This document shows, piece after piece, positions 11,236 to 21,257 of a DNA stretch of 64,000 nucleotides. The stretch lies in assembly GCF_943734655.1 (NCBI RefSeq), contig NC_071355.1, forward strand, positions 33,113,964 to 33,177,963, read 5' to 3'. This DNA comes from Sabethes cyaneus. Lineage: Eukaryota; Arthropoda; Insecta; Diptera; Culicidae. The notes below the pieces were generated by a model, which searched no databases, was not told the origin of the DNA, and saw only the letters and a program-made list of their open reading frames with translations. Position 1 is the stretch's first letter. Every line of letters begins with the position of its first letter. The position numbers were made by a program, and so were the translations under genes.

Positions 11236-11967
11236 ATGTCTGTTCTTTCTGAAAATATAACACTTGTTTATATTACGAGCGCTCAGCGTAAAATGGCGTC
11301 GAAAGAAGAGCAGGTGCGAAAAGCAATTGTGTGTGGTCGCAATGAAAATCCGGATCTCTCGTTAAGAAAACTTGGCAAAAAGCTTGGATCTCCTCCAAGC
11401 ACTGTTCACAGTGTTTTAAAATCGTTCGATACTCGCTTGACAACAGCTAGGAAGAAGGGAAGTGGAACAAAAACGGATCTGAGGAACCACCACAAGGATC
11501 CGAAGGTCAAACAAATATTACGGAGGAGACCAGATCTTTCTGTACGTACCATTGCTCGTAAAATAAAAATATCGTCAACATTCGTGCACACCTCTAAGCA
11601 ATGACAAGGCGTGAAGTCTTTCAAGGTCAGGACTGTGCCAAACCGTAATGATAAGCAAAATACGACGGCCAAAACACGCGCTCGTAAGCTTTATCGCGAA
11701 TATTTAACGAAGTTTCCATGCGTTATAATGGACGATGAAACGTATGTCCTAGAAGATTTTAAACAGCTTCCTGGTATGTCTTTTTACACTGCCAAGAAGC
11801 GGAATGGCGTTACAGAGCATTTTAGGACAAAGAAGAAAGTCAAGTTCCCCAAAAAATATTTAGTATGGCAGGCCATATGCAGCTATGGTCGAGCAAGCAA
11901 AAGTTACATCACTACGGGAACGGTTAACAAGGAAATATACCGTGAAGAATGCCTGCAGAAACGATAG
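11236..11967 (+). pseudogene. Tc1/mariner-superfamily transposase, truncated, one in-frame stop
   Basis: Two consecutive open stretches (11236-11604 and 11611-11967) share one frame, separated by a single TGA at 11602. The first half has a helix-turn-helix pattern (SLRKLGKKLGSPPSTVHSVL, near residues 49-68) and a second one (DLSVRTIARKIKISSTFV) as in the paired DNA-binding domain of cut-and-paste transposases. The second half has CVIMDDETYV, which fits the first catalytic Asp of the DDE/D core, and VWQAICSYGRASKSYI, a typical mid-core block. It stops at YREECLQKR, before the second and third catalytic residues, so about one third of the protein is missing. A tRNA-like repeat follows at 12077. 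Dead copy. Confidence 0.85.
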
Positions 11968-12076
11968 TCTGTCTGTCCGGTGGTAGAAACAAAAGCAGTC
12001 ACACAAATAATATCGTTGCATGGGGAAGTATGAGACGCGTATACGGGAATAAAATAAAATTAGGTATTAAACTACC

Positions 12077-12200
12077 GAATATAACGGGCGGCGGTAGTTT
12101 AGTTGGCAAAACTGTCGGGTATCAACCGATAGATCGTGGGTGCGAACCTCACCTGCCTTCACTCTTCCCAAAATAATTTACGTTATGACCGCGTTTGTAG
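12077..12200 (+). repeat. tRNA-like dispersed repeat, copy 3
   Basis: Plus-strand copy with GGCGGTAGTTTAGTTGGCAA (A-box-like), CGGGTATCAACCGATAGATC and GTGGGTGCGAACCTCACCTG (B-box-like), then AAAATAATTTACGTTATGAC. Closest in pattern to the copy at 40956. Confidence 0.55.
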
Positions 12201-12480
12201 TTATGTATATTCCTATAACTTCATTATTTTTCAAGTATAATCAATTCGATTTTTTTAAGGAAATATACTTTGTTCTTGGACCTTTGCAAATATATATTTA
12301 GATTACCCAAATACTTTACGAAACGAAAGTTATAGGCGAAGGCGGAAAGGTGGCTTGACCACGACGACATTCCTTACCACTCCGAAATATCAATTTGTCG
12401 ATAAAACGACAACTTCTCAGAGGAAATTTAGAAAGCCCTCGAAGATCTCGACTCAACAAAAGAATCGGAAAAAATCAGAG

Positions 12481-12525
12481 GGGTTGTGCACAAGACACGA
12501 CCGCATAGGTGAAGTAGGACTACCT
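12481..12525 (+). repeat. Short motif shared by the histone-debris loci
   Basis: GGGTTGTGCACAAGACACGA, CCGCATAGGT and GTAGGACTAC occur in order here and at 59573-59620. The GAAGTAGGACTAC part occurs again at 30519-30534. In the other two loci it lies just beyond the 3' side of an H2A remnant. Function unknown; it may mark the end of a shared element. Confidence 0.5.
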
Positions 12526-12708
12526 AAGACTACCTTTATGTATACATGCTACATACGTTGTAACGTTTATCAAAGTAGGAACATTGTATACGTTCAATCC
12601 TCAACAGATTTAGAAGTTACTTCTATGAATTGATTGAATCTATTTTATTAAAACGAATCAGTCACACTAAACCAAACAGTAAATCAATTTTTTTGATCTG
12701 TTTCTACG

Positions 12709-13143
12709 TTGAATAGTGCTTTTCCTCTGGTAATCGGTACATGGTACGCGCTAGTTTTCAAAAGGCTGAAAATTTTACGCAAAACTTTCTGCGACTTACA
12801 AAAGAAGAACACTGACGTTTTGGAAGTGGTAGAAAATGTCGTCCGTGACCAGAAAACGTATTCCCGCCATTTGTTGGTCGTCCGCAACGGCGAAAAATTC
12901 AACTTTTTCCTCGTTACAAGAAACGGTTCCGCTTATTTTTCGTGGTCCGTCATTCCATCATCTACGTTGAAGAAAATGGAGCATTTCAATTTCAGTCTGA
13001 ACAAAAGAGCAAAGTTACCAGTGAGCCGTTCACCTTTTGCTGCCAAGAAAAATTACGCCACGTATTACTGTAGCATTGATGATGGAAAAATTTGTGTTGC
13101 TAAAGAAAACCTAGTGAAAAGCCCTAATTTCCAAGTTTTCTAG
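12709..13143 (+). CDS. Unrecognised 144-residue ORF next to histone debris
   Basis: An uninterrupted 435-bp frame begins MNSAFPLVIGTWYALVFKRL, is rich in Lys, Asn and Phe, and ends KSPNFQVF. No signal peptide, membrane segment or family motif is recognised. It is noted because it is long for this AT-rich, stop-prone region, and because a histone-type 3' stem-loop on the same strand (13172-13187) lies only 29 bases after its stop codon. The protein is nevertheless not a histone. The stem-loop is explained better as the 3' end of a rearranged H2B copy, so the ORF may be chance. No promoter is evident. Confidence 0.25.
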   Translation: MNSAFPLVIGTWYALVFKRLKILRKTFCDLQKKNTDVLEVVENVVRDQKTYSRHLLVVRNGEKFNFFLVTRNGSAYFSWSVIPSSTLKKMEHFNFSLNKRAKLPVSRSPFAAKKNYATYYCSIDDGKICVAKENLVKSPNFQVF

Positions 13144-13171
13144 GTTTCATCCAAAATCACTAACCAAAAAC

Positions 13172-13187
13172 CATTCTTTTAAGAATG
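13172..13187 (+). promoter_or_regulatory. Histone-type 3' stem-loop (H2B-type flank)
   Basis: CATTCTTTTAAGAATG forms a perfect 6-bp stem with the 4-base loop TTTA, the geometry of replication-dependent histone mRNA 3' ends. The flank TATATGAAGATGCAA 16 bases further on matches TATAAATGAAGATGCAA after the H2B stem-loop at 32596-32611. This is therefore a displaced plus-strand H2B 3' end. No H2B coding sequence precedes it on this strand. Confidence 0.55.
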
Positions 13188-13263
13188 AACAAATTCTTAT
13201 ATGAAGATGCAAAAGATGTTACTAAAACAATTTCAATCCATAGTTTTCAATGCATTTTGACGC

Positions 13264-13376
13264 TTGACCGAACACATTTACTTGGAGCTGGTATATTTGT
13301 TGATTGCTTTGGTGCCTTCCGAGACGGCCAACTCAACCTGCAGCAACAAACGAACAGAAGCGCGAGAAATAATCGG
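13264..13376 (-). pseudogene. Histone H2B C-terminal fragment
   Basis: Read on the minus strand, about 113 bp encodes SR.SVRLLLQVEL directly joined to [16 protein letters not shown] and a TAA stop. The conserved H2B ending is [28 protein letters not shown] in pieces, so the match is strong, with the AKH tripeptide lost and a few substitutions. H2B is a core nucleosome histone. The histone fold itself is absent here, so only the last ~35 residues survive. The bases after the stop (TAAATGTGTTCGGTCAAGCG) match those after the H2B stop at 32556 (TAAATGTATCTGGTCAGGC). It lies beside the H2A remnant at 13517, on the same strand, unlike the divergent H2A/H2B arrangement at 31.8-32.6 kb; this implies rearrangement. 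Confidence 0.8.
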
Positions 13377-13474
13377 TTAAAAATAATTTAATATAAAGCG
13401 AACAATTAGAATCAATCGAATTAAATTGAACATCAGTGAGAGAAAATTCCTTAAATCTTCATGAACATATGTTT

Positions 13475-13490
13475 CGTCCTTAGAAGAACG
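13475..13490 (-). promoter_or_regulatory. Histone-type 3' stem-loop of the H2A remnant
   Basis: The minus strand reads CGTTCTTCTAAGGACG: a 6-bp stem (one G-U pair) with a 4-base loop. It lies 26 bases after the H2A stop codon at 13517, the usual position for the processing signal of replication-dependent histone mRNAs. Confidence 0.75.
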
Positions 13491-13516
13491 GTTTTTCGTC
13501 GTTATATTTTGGAAAT

Positions 13517-13740
13517 TTAAGCCTTCTTCAACAAAACAGTTTGGATGTTCGAAAATACACTTCTCTGAGCAGTGGTGACACCGGACAGCAATTTGTTCAA
13601 CTCTTCGTCGTTGCGAATGGCCAGCTGCAAGTGACGATAATTCTGGTCGATAGGTTGTCGCGAGTAGCAATATTTCCTGCCAATTCCAGCACTTCAGCAG
13701 CCAGATATTCCATCACGACAGCCGTTGAATATGACCGACC
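13517..13740 (-). pseudogene. Histone H2A pseudogene, C-terminal two thirds, with 3' stem-loop
   Basis: The minus strand encodes VVMEYLAAEVLELAGN, then ATRDNLSTRII, and after a short deletion that shifts the frame at the IIPRHL position continues RHLQLAIRNDEELNKLLSG, VTTAQ and SNIQTVLLKKA to a TAA stop at 13519-13517. These are diagnostic blocks of canonical H2A (alpha-2 helix, acidic-patch segment and docking domain). The N-terminal tail and the [15 protein letters not shown] block are absent; upstream sequence is unrelated. The frameshift makes it nonfunctional. Retention of the genomic-type stem-loop downstream argues for DNA-level copying, not for a polyadenylated processed pseudogene. 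Confidence 0.88.
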
Positions 13741-13824
13741 GAGAATTGCAGACGTGCACGACTGCGGCACCGCTCGTGTTGCCGTTGGTGGTACATCACA
13801 GTAAGGAATTTTCAAGCCAATTAG

Positions 13825-13918
13825 CAATCAACGAGAAAGGGTAGGATTCCATTTAATTCTCTTGTAACTTTGTTATAGTAGAATTAAATGGAATTTTCTA
13901 TCAACTTTCTCGTTGGTT
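13825..13918. repeat. Imperfect hairpin, ~94 bp
   Basis: CAATCAACGAGAAAG at the left pairs with CTTTCTCGTTGG at the right, and GGATTCCATTTAATTCT pairs with AGAATTAAATGGAATTTTC inside. It sits directly upstream (minus strand) of the H2A remnant. Confidence 0.6.
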
Positions 13919-13934
13919 CCTGAATTGTATCAAA

Positions 13935-14260
13935 ACTTATTCGAAAATAATTGGAAATTATTCCAACCAAGCGCGAAGCGAGAATTTATACCTCGACGAA
14001 GAGATGAACAAACTGCTGTCTAACTACCGAGTTAGAGTTATATTTAATTTTTCAATGGCTCGCATTGAAAATTACTGGTTTTCTATAGTTTCTAATTCAA
14101 TTTTCCGATCTATTGGTGTAAATAGGTTGGAAATCTATTAGGAGTTGACTGAATTATAAGCCGAAGCGTGAAAACGCATTATTACTTTGATGCCGTCATT
14201 TCCAACAACCAATCACGAAGCTAGATGGACAAGGTTTCATTATTTCCAATTTTTCAATGG
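13935..14260. repeat. Histone-cluster spacer-like repeat with a small H2A fragment
   Basis: The string TTTTCCGATCTATTGGTGTA, then CTGAATTATAAGCCGAAG, CGTGAAAACGCATT and AACCAATCACGAAGC also occurs, in the same order, at 60215-60410, beside the H1/H2A chimera. A decayed version near 33715-33790 flanks H1 copy 2. At 13995-14020 the plus strand encodes DEEMNKLLS, matching the H2A segment DEELNKLLS, so a short inverted H2A piece is embedded here. The CCAAT motif is conserved between copies. Confidence 0.6.
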
Positions 14261-14894
14261 TGCACACTTAAAAATCAATTGCTTTCTTTATTCGTGTAGA
14301 TGCGTAGAAGATTTTCCGATCGATTGGTGCAAAAATATTTCAAGCAAAGCTATTAGCGCTCAAAATCTTTCATTTTTCGTGACGCACGCATTTTTCGATT
14401 TTATGGAATGACCCCTATACCAGCTATCTTCCTGAAAGACGTAGTTCTTCGTCAAAAACGACATGCGTCCAGTAGTGCATTGCAATGTTTCTGAAGAACT
14501 GCACTGTTTCGCTCGCTTGCCATTACCGCTGTTTTCAACCGCACGCTCCAGCACAAAACATACACTGTAGCAAGGAAAATGGCGTTCATAATTCGAATTC
14601 AAAGTTCGAAGTCTGGGCGCTACAAGTTGGCAGCCTTAGTGAAGTATTCTAAAAATTAATCCACAGAAATTTATTTACAGCAGATGTACCGGACATCACT
14701 AACAATCACATCGAATCTAATATGAGAGCGCTATCATGGAAGTTAGAAGCAAAGCGACCTGTGAATTCAGTTTATTTTGAATTTGCGAAACCCTCCGATA
14801 CCATCGGTTTACTAAATAGTTTTCTACTTTTACATGTTCGATCGCAAAGCCGTGAGAGCGGGCTTCATACCTTCCAGAATATTTGACACCACGC
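14261..14894. other. No gene recognised
   Basis: AT-rich DNA. A second TTTTCCGATCGATTGGTGCA near 14313 repeats the spacer motif, suggesting the histone spacer was partly duplicated. Nothing else is identifiable. Confidence 0.4.
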
Positions 14895-14965
14895 GAAGTA
14901 TCTAGTGTACCTCAAGGTAGTGTGCTCGGCCCTTTAATGTTTATAGTTTACGTTCTTACGCACTC
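14895..14965 (+). pseudogene. LINE reverse transcriptase scrap
   Basis: The plus strand encodes SVPQGSVLGPLMFIVYV, matching the RT motif S.VPQGS.LGPLLF found in CR1/Jockey-type LINEs. Only about 25 codons are recognisable; flanks are noncoding. Confidence 0.65.
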
Positions 14966-17900
14966 CATGTCATTTAAACCCTGGTCACTTTTAAATTTTT
15001 ATTTTACCCCGTAAATTTCTGTTGTCGGAGTCCAATGAAAGCTCTGTAGATATGTAGTGACGACTACTGTGTCTACGTTCATCATAAAGCTAGGGTGGAC
15101 TAGCTTCATTGAGCGGAGCATATTTGGAAAGTGACATCAGTTCAGGAAAGTTTCATCTGCGGCGCAGAATCGGCCCTCCGGAACAGTGCATCATTTTAAC
15201 GATGTGCATCGCACACGCTCTCGTTGTCACCTAGTCAGCGTGCAATCACTGGATGATACTGTTGCATGTATACAAACACACATGTGTGACGCTCGACATA
15301 ACGACCGGCGGCTGTAGCGCTTAATTTATATGCGAAGCATCTGTGATTCGGTTTGCCATTTGCGGTTGCCGCTGCTGTCTCACCGGGCTGCCGGCCGGGC
15401 CGGGCCGGGACTACCAGAGGAATCGCCAACAAGTATAGGAAAATAAAAGTAAGCAACAAAGAAAAACAAAATGCATCTGAAATGAACCAAAACGGTGCAA
15501 TAAAAATAAAAAAAATCGCGCAATAAAACATGCAGAACTGCCAGTGTGAATAAAGTGAATGTGACACATTTACTCGACAAACACGCACACCGCGAAGGAC
15601 CCACGAATGCGCCGACACGACAAGAATAAGTGCACGCGAATGAAACTAGAATAAGGTGTAGTAAAAATCCTGCACCAGGCGGCGACGTTGACCGCTCATC
15701 ATCAAACAAACCACTGGCACTGGCACTGCACTGCGGTGTGTAGTCCAGCCAGCCGCCAGCCAGCAGCAGTCTTTCGAAAAATGCTGATGCTTGAATTTTG
15801 CGTTCGCAGCGTTACTGCTTTGTAGCAAATTTTCGTGGAATTGGTACAAAGCGGGCAACAAAGTACTTATGTCTATATCAGCGCTGCGCTCGTCGGGTAA
15901 ATAAAGCATGTATGCATTAAGTAAAACAAGCGCATTTAGTTTAGCCGTGGTCGAGATGAAAACGAACATTAGCCGGCGGCCCGAGATTAAATGCTAAATA
16001 ATGAGGAGATCCTGCGCGTCGTCGTACGTACGTCGGCTGATCTGCATTGCATCGAGGAAAAGTGCAGAGTCGCGTGAGTGCGTTCAGGTGATCTCCGATG
16101 TTGTTGTTTCTTGACATTATTTTATCACCAGAAATGTTTCTGGCTCAGTACTTCTAATGTGAAATACCATGAAATAGAATTCACAAAAAAATTAATCCAA
16201 TTTTAAGGACATCTAGAAAAAAATTGAAACATTTACACACTGATCAACGAACTTGATCAGTTGTAAATTGAGCGTAACTGTTGCTAATCAACCGTCACTG
16301 TCTTTGACATTCAATATGCTCATCTTTTGAAAATCATCAAACACCCACGGATGGGAAATGTCGCACTGCTATCACACTAGTTCACCAGTTCGGCCAAGGA
16401 CGCGTAGTGAATGCCGCTCTGGAATGAATAATTAAGTATATTTTATTGTTGTGTGCTGCCCCGCGTACGCCATCATACAATATAGGTACCTCTAGTGTTA
16501 TTCCAAAGTAGGATTTAATGCGTGACTGACATGTCCTGGAAGCGAATGGAAAGCGCGACGAGCGACGACAATCAATGGTGTGTGAAAATGTCAACCAGCA
16601 CATAGATGCAACAGATTTACGACTCAATAATTACTATTCGCTCGAGAGCTCAGACAAAACTGCGGATGTCATTCCGAAACTAAATATGACGATATTTTGC
16701 AGCCGCTCGAACATCCCACCGATTATTGTCGGCGAGTCTTCTAGAATTCGTCGAAAGCCTAACAGCAACGAACCTATATGATATGGGACGCGGTATATTA
16801 CCATCCTCATAGTTGTGCTCTTACCCTCACCCGTACGAACTATGTGTGCTGCGAAGTTTACCACTTTTAGCGGTCTTGTTTTTATTACTATTTTCTTGCG
16901 TCCGTTGTTTCGCGGTTTTGCACCGTGCACCGTGTACCGTCATTGCTCGGGCCTCCTCCCTCATCCATCGGTCGATCGAACGATCGGTGGTGCTTAAGTG
17001 ACCTTGAAAATCGCAAGCTCTCTCGTGGTTTTGTTGTTTTATTTCTGTTTCCATCGTTCCACTACTCCGTAGAGTTCCACGCTACGGGGACTAACGTGGG
17101 CTCACCGGTAGCATCTATTTTTCGGAGATTGATCTGGTTATCAGCAATTTGGTAATTGTTCAGTTGAAAAGTTAATATATAATTAAGTTACAAAACGATT
17201 AAATATTGGGTCAAATGAAAGTTTGACTTAAAAATATGTGAAAATTAAGGGCTGGTACGTGATTCGGCCATTTATGTTTCGGCCATTTGCAGGTAATCCA
17301 AAATTAAAGATCCAACGATATCTCAAAAATGTTGCCTATAAGTTGATTATTTAGGATTTTTTGTTTCACGTTTGACTACCTCTTTATTAACTATACTGGA
17401 TAGCACTTTGTGAAAAACGAGGACGGAACTGTAAGGTTTGAATGAAAAATTTCAAACATCAATAACTTGTTGATCATTGCATAAAATTTTATGCAATTTT
17501 GTTATGTGATGATTGTAACCATTATGCATTTGTTGTACAGTCAAAACTGATTTAATAGTCATGTTTTTCAACCAATCACATGCAAGCTCACTTTTTGCTT
17601 TTTTGATTTCAGAAAAAGTAACCAAGCCATCCCGTACCGATTATTTGTTTCTAGTAGTCGTACACGAAGTTGAAGTCTCGAAAGTAAACAACAATGTAAC
17701 AAAATGTTATATTACTGTGTATTTTAACGCAGCCATTTTTGCAATAAGTAAGTTATTCTTTTATTCCTGAATTAGTTGTAGGTATTTATTCTGGTCCATC
17801 GTACGTGCTAGATGCTGTTAATTCTTTCCCTATTTTCACACAAATCGCGTCTGATAACTTGACACAGGGCATAGAATTAAGAAAACTTGTATAGTGAAAT

Positions 17901-17990
17901 GGACATTCACATTCACAACTTTCCTAATTACTGTTACCATGAACCTAATTTACGCTTTCGATGATCCTATGTATTAATATCGAATAATAA
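14966..17990. other. No gene recognised; CpG-rich unique DNA then AT-rich DNA
   Basis: About 15230-17110 is moderately GC-rich, with GCCGGCCGGGCCGGGCCGGG-like runs near 15390 and overlapping open frames on both strands that carry no recognised motif. A candidate splice donor (GTTCAG|GTGATC) lies at about 16087, but no coding exon is supported. From 17110 to 17990 the DNA is AT-rich and featureless. Confidence 0.45.
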
Positions 17991-18462
17991 AGCCATTGCA
18001 AATCATTTTCAAAGTTTTTGTCACCCCCCCCCCCTTGGAAATTGGCTTGAAAAATCGGGGGGCAAAAAGATAATTTTTAGGATATGAGTTAATTTTTTTT
18101 ATAAAATCAATTGTCTGTGGGCTTTACAGCCTGAAAAACTCGAAAAATGAGTGCACGAGTTGAGTTAACGCTTTTAGCACGAAATAGAAATGGAAGTTCA
18201 AACAGTGGAATTTCCGAAACTCGGCCCAAAAAATTTTCTTTCGTTTTTGTCTTTTTGTTCGTAGATTTTTGCATGAAAAATAACAACGTATTTATTAGAA
18301 GCAAGAATAGATTTGGTTTTCACGTTTAAGTAAAAATGCCTAAAATCAATTTTTTTGCTCGATTAAAAATTCTCTTTGTTTTTTTTCGGCCCCCCCCCCC
18401 CCCCCCCCTTCAGTGGCCCAACACCGGAGGGACAAAAACTTTTTTAAATATTTGTAATGGCC
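17991..18462 (+). mobile_element. ~470-bp MITE, GGCCATTGCAAAT family, intact copy
   Basis: Left end GCCATTGCAAATCATTTTCA and right end (reverse complement) GGCCATTACAAATATTTAAA form inverted repeats of about 33 bp, both continuing AAAGTTTTTGTC. Flanking TAA on each side would fit a 3-bp TWA target as in PIF/Harbinger MITEs (inference). It contains poly-C runs at 18025-18036 and 18391-18408. The same family, split by two insertions, occupies 26910-34968 and gives the same net length. Confidence 0.8.
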
Positions 18463-18587
18463 TAATTGTAGAATCAATAATTCTAATAAACGTATAAAAT
18501 AGTCTAAATACTAAGCTAAAGTTGCGTCACCAACTCGTACATCCCACGTAGATTTGTACCTCGAAGTTTTTCAGAAAAACTGCTAAT

Positions 18588-19125
18588 ATCTATTTATATA
18601 AGAGGCTTATGTCTGTCGTCAAAACGAGGGGCACGAGATGTATTTTCGTGGTAATAATCGCCCACATTAAGCAAAGACTCAAACCAATCATACCAGATTA
18701 AATACATGACGAGCAAAAGTAATATAGTTGCACCTCATAGAGTTACATAGTGTACCTCCTATTTGCTCTTAATGGATCATTGAAAAAGCTAAAAAATTTC
18801 ACAGATGACTCCAGCATAGACACGTTTTGTCAAACACTCTCGACGAACGTCTATGACCGACCGTCAAACTGCCTTGCAATCTGATTGGTTCACCTAAAAA
18901 GACCGGTTCAGATTAGCCGTTATCAACCGTCAACAACAACGGAACGGCAAGAAATTATGACGTGTAATCTGTATCAGCCTTAAAGTTTACTCTAAATATG
19001 CCACGTGGGGCTTTAGTGTCCATCTGGCGGTAAGCATGAGCAAAAGCTACCTACAATGATCCATTAGATTATATAAATAGATAGTTGTAACCCGCGAGGC
19101 GACGCGCGCGGGTTACAACTATCTA
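18588..19125 (+). mobile_element. HINE-like (non-autonomous Helitron-type) element 1
   Basis: Begins ATCTATTTATATAAGAGGCT and TATGTCTGTC, and ends with a strong hairpin, GTTGTAACCCGCG..CGCGCGGGTTACAAC at 19083-19119, near its 3' end. A/T-rich TATATAA plus TGTCTGT starts and GC-rich 3' hairpins of the GAGGCGACGC type are characteristic of Helentron/HINE-type rolling-circle elements. No Rep/helicase ORF, so it is non-autonomous. Confidence 0.55.
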
Positions 19126-19133
19126 TTTATATA

Positions 19134-20880
19134 ATCTATTTATATAAGAGGCTTATGTCTGTACCGAAAACCAGGTCTCTGACAGGACGTCATGCTTTCG
19201 TAGCAATGGGTTGTATTCTCAGTCGACTGCTGGACTGCTCGATTGCTCAACTGGTTGACTAGACTGCTCGACTGGACTGGTCGATTTGACTGCTCGATTT
19301 GACTGCTCGACTGGACTGCTCGACTGAACTGTTCGATTCGACTTCTTGACTCAACTGCTTGATTGGACAGCTCGACTTGACTGCTTGACTGAACAGCTCG
19401 ATTTAACTGCTCGAGTGGACTACTAGACTTAACTACTCGATACGACTGCTTGACACATATGCTTGACTTACTACTCGAGTTGACTGCTCTACTTAACTGC
19501 ACGATTGAACTGCCCGACTGGACTGTTCGATTCGACTGCTCGACTGGACAGCATGATTTATCTGCTCGACTAGACTGCTCGATTCAACTGTTCGATTCGA
19601 CGCTCGATTTAACTGCTCGATTTAACTGAACTGCTCGATTTAACTGCTTGATTCCACTGCCGGACTACTCGACTCAACTGCTCGAATGAACTGTCTGACT
19701 CAACTACTCGATTGGACTATTCGAATCGGCTGCTCGACTCAACTTCTCAACCTGATTGCTCGATTCAACTGCTCGACTAGACTACACGATTTGATTGCTC
19801 GACTCAACTGACAGCTTGATGCAACAGGTCGACTAGACTGCTCGGCTAAGCCACTCAACCCGACTGCTTGACTTAACTACTTGACTTAACTGTTTGATTC
19901 GATAGCTGAACTTACCTGCTTCATTCAACTGCTTGACTGGACTACTCAACTAAACTGCTCGACTCAACTGTTCGACTTAACTGCTCGACTGAACCACTTG
20001 ACCCAACTGCTCGACTAGACTGCTCAACTCAACTGCTCGACTAGACTACTCGATTCAACTGCTCGACGGAACTACTCGATCCAACTGCTCGACGGGACTA
20101 CTCGACTTGACTGCTCGATTAAACTGCTTGACTGGACTGCTCGATTAAACTGCTTGACTCGACTGCTCGGTTCAACTGGCCATCTCGACTGCTCGACTCA
20201 ACTGCTCGACTGAACTGCTCGACTAGACTGCTTGATTTGACTATTCGACTTAATTGCTTGTCTTCTGTTTGATTTAACAGCTCGACTTAAATGCTTGATT
20301 CAACTACTCGATTCAAATGCTCGATACAACTGCTCGACTGGGCTACTCGACTCAACTGCTCGACTGGACTACTCGACTCGGCTGCTCGACTCAACTGTTC
20401 GAATGAACCGTTCGACTGGACTACTCGACTCAACTGCTCGAATAAACCGTTCGACTGGACTACTCGACTCAACTGCTCGAATGAACTGCTCGACTCGACT
20501 GCTCGAATGAACTGCTCGACTCGACTACTCGAATGAACTGTTCGACTCAACTGTTCAACTTAACCGCTTGACTCGACTGCTTGACTAAACCATTCGATTC
20601 GACTGCTCGAATAGACTGCTCGTTTCAACTGCGCGACTGGACTACTCGACTTAATTGCTCGATTAAATTGCTCGACTGAACTGCTCGATTTAACTGCTCG
20701 ACTCGACCATTCGATTCAACTGCTCGTCCGGACTGCTTGACTGAACATCTTGATTTAACTGCTCGACTAGACTGCACGATTTGACTGCTCGACTTGACTG
20801 TTCGACTCGACTGATCGGCCCAACTGCTTGAGTCGATTGCTTGACTCGCCTGCTCAACTCGATTACTTGTCGCGATATCA
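19134..20880 (+). mobile_element. HINE-like element 2 filled by a minisatellite
   Basis: Starts with the same ATCTATTTATATAAGAGGCT as element 1, eight bases after its end, in the same orientation. The AAACCAGGTCTCTGACAGGA and CGTCATGC segment that follows matches the start of the element at 52579. The body is then entirely the decanucleotide array at 19220-20870. The 3' hairpin is not found, so the right end is uncertain. Confidence 0.45.
19220..20870. repeat. Minisatellite of a 10-bp unit, ~165 units
   Basis: The unit is close to CTGCTCGACT with variants (CTGCTTGACT, CTACTCGACT, CTGCTCGATT). Three units make 30 bp, so long open frames appear on both strands with a ten-residue periodicity (for example LNCSTGLLDS on plus, VESSSRVEQL on minus). 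These frames are repeat artefacts with no independent support as genes. The array is continuous apart from short irregular spots. Confidence 0.92.
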
Positions 20881-21257
20881 TATGGTCGGTGTTAAATCAG
20901 ACCGAACCAAGTCGTAAAATTTTAAAAAATGAGTTAATGATAGCAAACGATCAAGAATTTTCTTAGAAGATTTTACTCTATTCAGACTACATAAATGTTG
21001 CAGACAACCAGAAGTTTTTATTCAGTTAAATAAAATCCAATACGACCATAAAAACTATTTGTTTCAGTTTCCGACTATGACTCTTTTAGGTACAATTTCT
21101 TAGAGCTATATTATGCAATATAAGAACTCAAAGAACTAATACAAAGATTAAACATCTTCGCAAACACTGGCCAATGGAATGTATCCGCAGTCTTCGGAAT
21201 TCTGAACAGACATTTATATTATCCGGATCGTAAGATGCGGGCTCAACTAATTGTTTC
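20881..21257. other. No gene recognised
   Basis: AT-rich DNA between the minisatellite and the next MITE; nothing identifiable. Confidence 0.5.

Noticed and set aside
13517..13740. Ordinary processed (mRNA-derived) H2A pseudogene
   Set aside because: It keeps a histone stem-loop and sits with H2B and spacer pieces, with no poly(A) tail, so DNA-level copying fits better.
19140..20881. Long open frames on both strands (up to 120 codons) within 19.1-20.9 kb
   Set aside because: They are translations of a 10-bp tandem repeat with ten-residue periodicity; both strands are open for the same arithmetic reason.
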